64,000 nucleotides of DNA from Alitta virens. Its lineage: Eukaryota; Annelida; Polychaeta; Phyllodocida; Nereididae. The notes below the pieces were generated by a model. It was given only the letters and a program-made list of their open reading frames with translations, did not search any database and was not told the DNA's origin. The position numbers and the translations under genes are program-made. Every line of letters starts with the position of its first letter. Positions within the stretch are counted from its first letter, which is position 1. The DNA is taken from positions 46,470,628 through 46,534,627 of the forward strand of contig OW028576.1 of assembly GCA_932294295.1 (NCBI GenBank), read 5' to 3'. Positions 57,440-64,000 of the stretch are shown in pieces.

Positions 57440-60400
57440 GGTCTAGTTATTATTATTATTATGATTCACCATCACTGTAGTGAATCATATTGTTTTTGTT
57501 TAGATTATTATTATTAGGATGATTTGCCATCACTATGGTTAATCATATTGTTTATGTAATTATTGTTATTGTTAAACTTCGTCACCAAATTTTGATCCTA
57601 CCGGGAAAAACGAAATACATCAGTACGAATGACCTCTGGTTAAAGGTCAAGGTCACAGGTGACCTCAAATTTACCTATTGAAAACGACTGTTTCTCCTTT
57701 AATTTTGATTCCAGCATGAAGTTGTCAGAATTGTCAGACACTATTTCAGATGACTTCTGGTGAAAGGACTATACTTTGGTATGGTGAATCATTTCTATCT
57801 GTTCCCTTGGAACAGAATGGAGCCTAGTTATTATTACTATGATGATGCACAATCACTAAGGCCAAGGTCACAGGTGTCCTCAAATTTATGAATTTATAAT
57901 GGCGGTTTCTTCCTTAATTTTGATCAAAGAGTTTCCAGCATGAAGTTGTACGAATTGTCAGGGGCCATTTCAGACGACTTCTGGGGAAAGGACTACACTT
58001 TGGTAAAGTGAATCATTTATATCTGTTCCCTTGGAACAGAATGGAGTCTAGTTATTATTAGTATGATGATGCACCATCACTAAAGCTAAGGTCACAGGTC
58101 ACCTTAAATTTACGAATTTAAAATGGCTTTTTCTCCCTTAATTTTCATCAAAGAATTTCCAGCATGAAGTTGTACGTATTGTCAGGGGCCATTATAGATG
58201 ACTTCTGGTTAAAGGACTACACAACGGTATGGTGAATCATTTCTATCTGTTCCCTTGGAACAGAATGGAGTCTAGTTGTTATTATTATGATGATGCACCA
58301 TCACTAAAGTCATAGTCACAGGTCACCTCAAATTTACGAATTTAAAACGGCTTTTTCTCCTTTAGCTGTGATCAATGAGTTTCCAGCATGAAGTTGTATA
58401 AATTGCCAGGGGACAGTTTAGATGACCTCTGGTTAAAGGACTACACTATGGTATGGTGAATCATTTTTATCTGTTCCTCTGGAACAGAATGGAGTCCAAT
58501 TATTATTATCATTATGATTCACGGTCACTAAGGCTGAGGTCACAGGTGACCTCAAATTTACGGATTTAAAACGGCTGTTTCTCCCTTAATTTTGATCAAA
58601 GAGTTTCCAGCATGAAGTTGTACGTATTGTCAGGGGCCATTATAGATGACTTCTGGTTAAAGGACTACACAACGGTATGGTGAATCATTTCTATATGTTC
58701 CCTTGGAACAGAATGGAGTCTGGTTATTATTATTATTATGATTCACGGTCACTAAGGCCAAGGTCACAGGTGACCTCAAATTTACCTATTGAAACCGGCT
58801 GTTCCTCCTTTAATTTTGATTCCAGCATGAAGTTGTCAGAATTGTCAGACGCCATTTCAGATGACTTCTGGTCAAAGGACTACAGTATGGTATGGTGAAT
58901 TATTTTTATCTGTTCCTCTGGAACAGAATGGAGTCTAATTATTATTATTATTATGATTCACTGTCACTAAGGCCGAGGTCACAGGTGACCTCAAATTTAC
59001 GGATTTAAAACGGCTGTTTCTCCCTTAATTTTGATCAAAGAGTTTCCAGCATGAAGTTGTACGTATTGTCAGGGGCCATTATAGATGACTTCTGGTTAAA
59101 GGACTACACAACGGTATGGTGAATCATTTCTATCTGTTCCCTTGGAACAGAATGGAGTCTGGATATTATTTATTATTATGATTTACCTTCACTAAGGTCA
59201 AGGTCACAGGTGTCCTCAAATTTATGAATTTAAAATGGTGGTTGCTTCCTTAATTTTGATCAAAGAGTTTCCAGAATGAAGTTGTACGAATTGTCAGGTG
59301 CCATTTAATATGACTTCTGGTGAAGGAACAACATTACGGTATGGTGAATCATTTCTATCTGTTCCCTTGGAACAGAATGGAGTCTAGTTATTATTATTAT
59401 GATGATGCACCATCACTAAAGCCAAGGTCACATGTCACCTCAAATTTATGAATTTGAAACGGCTTTTTCTCCTTTAGTTGTGATCAATGAGTTTCCAGCA
59501 TGAAGTTGTACAAATTGCCAGGGGACATTTTAGATGACCTCTGGTTAAAGGAATACACTATGGTATGGTGAATCATTTTTATCTGTTCCTCTGGAACAGA
59601 ATGGAGTCTAATTATTCTTATTATTATGATTCACCGTCACTAAGGCCAAAGTCACAGGTGACCTCAAATTGACGAATTTAAAACATCTGTTTCTCCTTTA
59701 ATTTTGATAAAAGAGTTGCCAGCATGAAGTTGGACGAATTGTCAGGGGCCATTTCTGACGACTTCTGGGGAAAGGACTACACTTTGGTAAGGTGAATTAT
59801 TTTTATCTGTTCCTCTGGAACAGAATGGAGTCTAATTATTATTATTATTATGATTCACTGTCACTAAGGCCAAGGTTACAGGTGACCTCAAATTTACGAA
59901 TTTAAAACAGCTGTTCTCCTTTAATTTTGATTAATGAGTTTCAAGCATGAAGTTGTACGAATTGCCAGGGGCCATTTTAGATGACTTCCGGTTAAACGAC
60001 TACACAACGGTATGGTGAATCATTTCTATCTGATCCCTTGGAACAGAATGAAATCTAGTTATTATTATTATTAAGATTCACGGTCACTAAGGCCAAGGTC
60101 ACAGGTGTCCTCAAATTTACAAATTTAAAATGGTGGTTTCTCCCTTAATTTTGATCAAAGAGTTTCCAGCATGAAGTTGTACGAATTGTCAGGTGCCATT
60201 TAATATGACTTCTAGTGAAGGGACAACATTACGGTATGGTGAATCATTTCTATCTGTTCCCTTGGAACAGAATGGAGTCTAGTTATTATTATTATGATGA
60301 TGCACCACCACTAAAGCCAAGGTCACAGGTCACCTCAAATTTATGAATTTAAAACGGCTTTTTCTCCTATTTAGATGACCTCTGGTTAAAGGACTACACT

Positions 60401-60810
60401 ATGGTACGGTGAATCATTTCTATCTGTTCCTCTGGAACAGAATGGAGTCTAATTATTATTATTATTATGATTCACTGTCACTAAGGCCGAGGTCACAGGT
60501 GACCTCAAATTTACGGATTTAAAACGGCTGTTTCTCCCTTAATTTTGATCAAAGAGTTTCAAGCATGAAGTTCTATGAATTGTCAGGTGCCATTTCAGAT
60601 GACTTCTGGTGAAAGGACTACACAACGGTATGGTGAATCATTTCTATCTGTTCCCTTGGAACAGAATGGAGTCTAGTTGTTATTATTATGATGATGCACC
60701 ATCACTAAAGCCAAGGTCACAGGTGACCTCAAATTTACGAATTTAAAATGGCTTTTTCTCCCTTAATTTTGATCAAAGAGTTTCCAGCATGAAGTTGTAC
60801 GAATTGTCAG
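57440..60810 (+). repeat. ~222-bp tandem satellite, about 15 copies
   Basis: The phrase ggaacagaatggagtct occurs about every 220-226 bases (about 57812, 58032, 58256, 58478, 58704, 58920 and on to 60661). Each unit holds attattattatgattcac, a ccaaggtcacaggtgacctc block, aatttacgaatttaaaacgg, gagtttccagcatgaagttg, gatgacttctggttaaagga and ctgttcccttggaacag. Stops in every frame exclude coding. The array ends abruptly against the P-element remnant. Confidence 0.93.
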
Positions 60811-62262
60811 ACTGTCCCACCAAAGGGAAGATGCACAGTCACTTCGCAGAGGGCCATGGAAGAACTGGAAATGTCAGTTTTGAGTAGCGAAGAGGAAGTT
60901 AATCCTATGCCTTCATCATTTGTAAGCAATTTATGCCAAATGTGCTTGAAACGCATCATAATTTTGAGTAGTACTCACTGCTCATAAGCTGAATGATGCA
61001 GTTTGGAAATAAACCATAATTTCAAGATATTTTTATAATTTCAGTATCATACTTACTATGCATCTCCGCAAAAAGGGAAGAGATAGCAGTATGAAACTGA
61101 AGATAAACTGCAAGAAATTGAGAAAAAGCTAAAGAATGCCAGGAAGCGAGAGAAGAGGGCTAAAGTGAAATGCCAGAGGCAGGTGTAGGAGTTGTATGAA
61201 ATGAACATGATCAACATGGAACTGAAAGCAAAGTTGGACTCTTTCGGAGGTAAGATGATGCAAATGTTGTCAACTTTAAGATACTCTACCGCGCAATTTT
61301 TAGCTATCTGCAGCCTGGGATGATAAATACCAATGGACTTTTGCATGTACATTTATAATGTCAACTATCCATTCGCTGTAATTATGGTATTTGTAACATA
61401 TGTTATTGCAATTTAAATCCTCAGACTTTATTTCGTCAAACTGAACAATGTTAGTGTTTTCATTTTTTAATGCAGACATACCATGGGATTTATTCATTGC
61501 AGAAATTATTTCCAATTTTTTTGTAAGTAATCATTATGTTTATAAAAGTTATGTGGTACATGCTGTATATTGAAGTCATTTGTTTTACAGTAATTTGCTG
61601 ATATAAAATGTTGCAATAGCGTATCATTTTCTGTTGTTTTCAGATGTTGTCTTATGCTTGATGCCATGTCTATCAGGAAGCAAATAGTGTCTAACCAACA
61701 CACTCAACAATTCAACGGTCATGTCAACCTAGGTAATGGAGCAGAAGAAGGGAAAGATGCGTCAGAGGCCTTAGTCTTCATGCTGGTTGGTCTCAATGGC
61801 AACTGGAAGGCTCCAGTGGCCTTTTTCTTCACTAATGTTCTTATAGCTGAGACACAAAAAGAACTTCTTCGTCATTGCTTTGAACGACTGCATGAACTTG
61901 GCCTGGAGGTGCATGCGATTACCATGGATGGTCATGCAACAAATATGGTGATGTGTGCCCTGCTTGGGGATGATCTTGACCCCAGATGCACTAGCTACAC
62001 GGTGTCTATCAGACCAGTGGAAGGCCAGCAGCATGTCACTTACATTATCCCAGACGTGTGCCACATGATAAAATTGGTGCGTAACATTTGGTATGCGTTC
62101 AGAGGCCTCAAGAGTGATGAAGGCATTGTGTCATGGGATCTTGTAAGCAGTTTGCACAAAGCCCAGGAGGATTTCTATTTTTTCAATTTCTTTATTGACC
62201 ATGTATCATATGAAAAAAATAAAATAAAAATAAATAATTGCATTCTTCGAAATTATCATTAA
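60811..62262 (+). pseudogene. P-element-like (THAP9-type) transposase, broken
   Basis: Exon-like pieces: 60811-60921 (TVPPKGRCTVTSQRAMEELE...); 61045-61249, a coiled coil (KLQEIEKKLKNARKREKRAK) with two in-frame TAG stops; 61476-61522 (DIPWDLFIAEIISNFF); and 61644-62180, the RNase-H-like core (MLDAMSIRKQ; EALVFMLVGLNGNWKAPVAF; TMDGHATNMVMCALLGDD; IPDVCHMIKLVRN; WDLVSSLHKAQED). These match the order in P/THAP9 transposases, with Asp in LDAM and PDVCHM at catalytic places. The THAP DNA-binding domain, the segment before LDAM and the C-terminal third are missing. The junction before 61644 is out of phase, consistent with deletion. Confidence 0.88.
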
Positions 62263-62600
62263 CATGGTTGGCAGACACTATGCAGTGTATATGCCATTAC
62301 CAAACAATAATAAATATACATATATATGACAAATAAAACAATCAAAATTACAATTTTTATTGTAGATGTTAATTGATAACAATTAAAAAAAGAAATATAT
62401 ATAATATGTATGGTGGCAGAAGGATACATGGTTAAATATAATCATATTCAATATAAGAAAAAAGAAAGTAAAATGAACATTAAATATAATGTGCTTGTGA
62501 AAAATTTAAAGTTCCCTCAAATATTCAGACATATATATATACCAAGTGACCATAGGCTAAAACAATTCCTCTACAACCCATTTCAAACATGTGGCAGTTA
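62263..62600. other. AT-rich spacer between P remnant and LINE
   Basis: Short AT repeats only; no gene is seen. Confidence 0.5.
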
Positions 62601-64000
62601 GTAAAATTGTTATGAGGACAATTTACTGATAAAATGATTTTTTAGTCTCTTCTTGAAAGTATGCAGACTGCAGTTATAATCAATTATATCATCAATGTTA
62701 TTCCAATATTTTGCTCCATTAATTCGTATAGTTTTTTCATACAATGCTGATTTAGCGATAGGAATATATAACTTATTTGACTGTCTAGTTTGGCGACCTA
62801 TCACTCTATTATTCCTCTTGTAAAATTCATAGAATACTTCTGGTAACATACCCTTTACAAATTTAAAAACAAAGGTTAACGTACATACGGCAAAAATATC
62901 AGTTAGTTTTAAACTTTTCATACTTTTGAATATTGGATCAGTAGAAGCCATGAAACTTGCATTTTTAATTAATCTTACTGCCTTCTTTTGAAGCTTAAAT
63001 AAAGAGTTGATGTGAATATTTGCAGCATTTCCCCACACTTCTACACAGTAGTTCAAATGAGAGTAGATAATGCTATTGTATAATAGTTTTAAAGACATAG
63101 TATCAACATATTTTCTTGCTTTAGCTAAGACTCCTATACCCTTAGCAACTTTACTTTTAAATGATTTTATGTGATTAACCCATGTTAACTTAGCATCTAC
63201 TGTAACTCCGATAAATTTAATGTGCTCGACACGTTCAATTATGCAGTTATCAATTTTTTAAATATTGTCATTTAAAACTCTTCTGCTCCTGGCAGACCTG
63301 AACACAATATAGTGAGTTTTTTCTAAATTCAATGATAATTTCTTTGCGCCAAGCCAATCTTTAATCTTAATCAATTCTTGGTTTAGTGAAGAAAATGTAT
63401 CTTCTACAGAACCACCCCTCATGAATAAACTAGTATCATCAGCAAAGACAATAGGGGTGACAACATTAGAAACATCTTTAATATCGTTAATATATAAGAA
63501 AAAAAAGAAGAGGCCCGAGTATGGAACCTTGGGGCACTCCACATTTAATAGTAAGTCTAGAAGACTCAGCATCATTAAATGAAACAAATTGTTTTCTGCC
63601 CCTTAAATAATCCTGAAACCAGTTAAATGCGATCCCTCTTATCCCATATTTGAATAACTTGTGTAATAAAATGTTATGATTCACAGTGTCAAACGCTTTT
63701 TTTAAATCAAGAAATACACCTAAAAATATATCACCATTGTCTATTGCTGATGCTATTTTATCTATTAGAGTGATTAGTGCTAGGTTAGTGGAATGTTTTT
63801 CTCGAAAGCCAAATTGATACTTGTACAAAATGTTATTAATATTAATAAAAGAGAAAACTCTATTGTACATCAGCCTTTCTAATAATTTGGAGAAGATAGG
63901 TAACACTGATACCGGCCGATAATTTCCTTAATGTATGGTATCACCCGATTTATACAATGGTATAATTTTAGCTAACTTCATTTCATTGGGAAAAAATCCT
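62600..64000 (-). mobile_element. LINE (non-LTR retrotransposon), 3' part, runs off the window
   Basis: Minus strand, from the right edge leftwards: reverse transcriptase (LPIFSKLLERLMYNRVFSFI; YQFGFREKHSTNLALITLID; FLDLKKAFDTVNHNILLHKL; GVPQGSILGPLLF; YINDIKDV; FADDTSLFM, the catalytic DD), then the thumb and a C-terminal segment (SLKLLYNSIIYSHLNYCVEV; LQKKAVRLI; FKKRLKNHF). Two frame changes occur, at about 63500 (a run of T/A within FLFFLYINDI) and about 63240. It is the best preserved LINE here and probably young. The endonuclease half lies beyond the edge. Confidence 0.92.

Noticed and set aside
58677..58898. 73-residue open frame within the satellite
   Set aside because: It spans one satellite unit by chance; neighbouring units have stops in the same frame.

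Overview
The window reads as nuclear DNA of an invertebrate animal. It is AT-rich, its genes are split by GT-AG introns, and much of it is mobile or repeated DNA. There is no operon-like packing. The TU-like foldback element, P-like and mariner-like transposons, LINEs and tRNA-derived SINEs fit a marine invertebrate, perhaps an echinoderm or hemichordate. That placement is inference; no species is claimed.

The centrepiece is one plus-strand gene spanning about 6.3-41.9 kb. I joined its exons by hand, and every junction keeps GT-AG ends and reading phase. It encodes a type I membrane receptor of about 993 residues: signal peptide; a six-bladed LDL-receptor-type YWTD propeller; an EGF-like unit; four sushi (CCP) domains; a transmembrane helix followed by RKRK; and a tyrosine-rich cytoplasmic tail. 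The tail holds an ITAM-consensus motif (YNDI-7 residues-YIEL), three YSYAxM repeats containing YxxM, a YLEL motif and an acidic dileucine motif. I recognise no standard receptor with this layout and give no gene symbol.

The gene has been reshaped by local duplication. The leader exon with its upstream DNA occurs three times (ATGs at 6295, 13335 and 14746), all in the same splice phase. The second sushi exon is part of an ~800-bp unit present three times (32.1-34 kb); the exons of copies 2 and 3 look identical. A 77-bp repeat holding a Pumilio-type site and AATAAA occurs four times downstream of the stop.

Region by region: 1-5 kb, repeats including a 1.1-kb foldback element; 5-16.2 kb, three leader blocks, with a 3.15-kb TU-like foldback element between the first and second; 16.3-40.5 kb, receptor exons, with LINE, SINE and mariner remnants in the introns; 40.5-41.9 kb, 3' region; 42-57 kb, mostly intergenic with MITE-like hairpins, an 857-bp tandem duplication and three weak candidate exons; 57.4-60.8 kb, a ~222-bp tandem satellite carrying nuclear-receptor-type half-sites; 60.8-62.3 kb, a broken P-element-like transposase; 62.6-64 kb, a minus-strand LINE running off the window.
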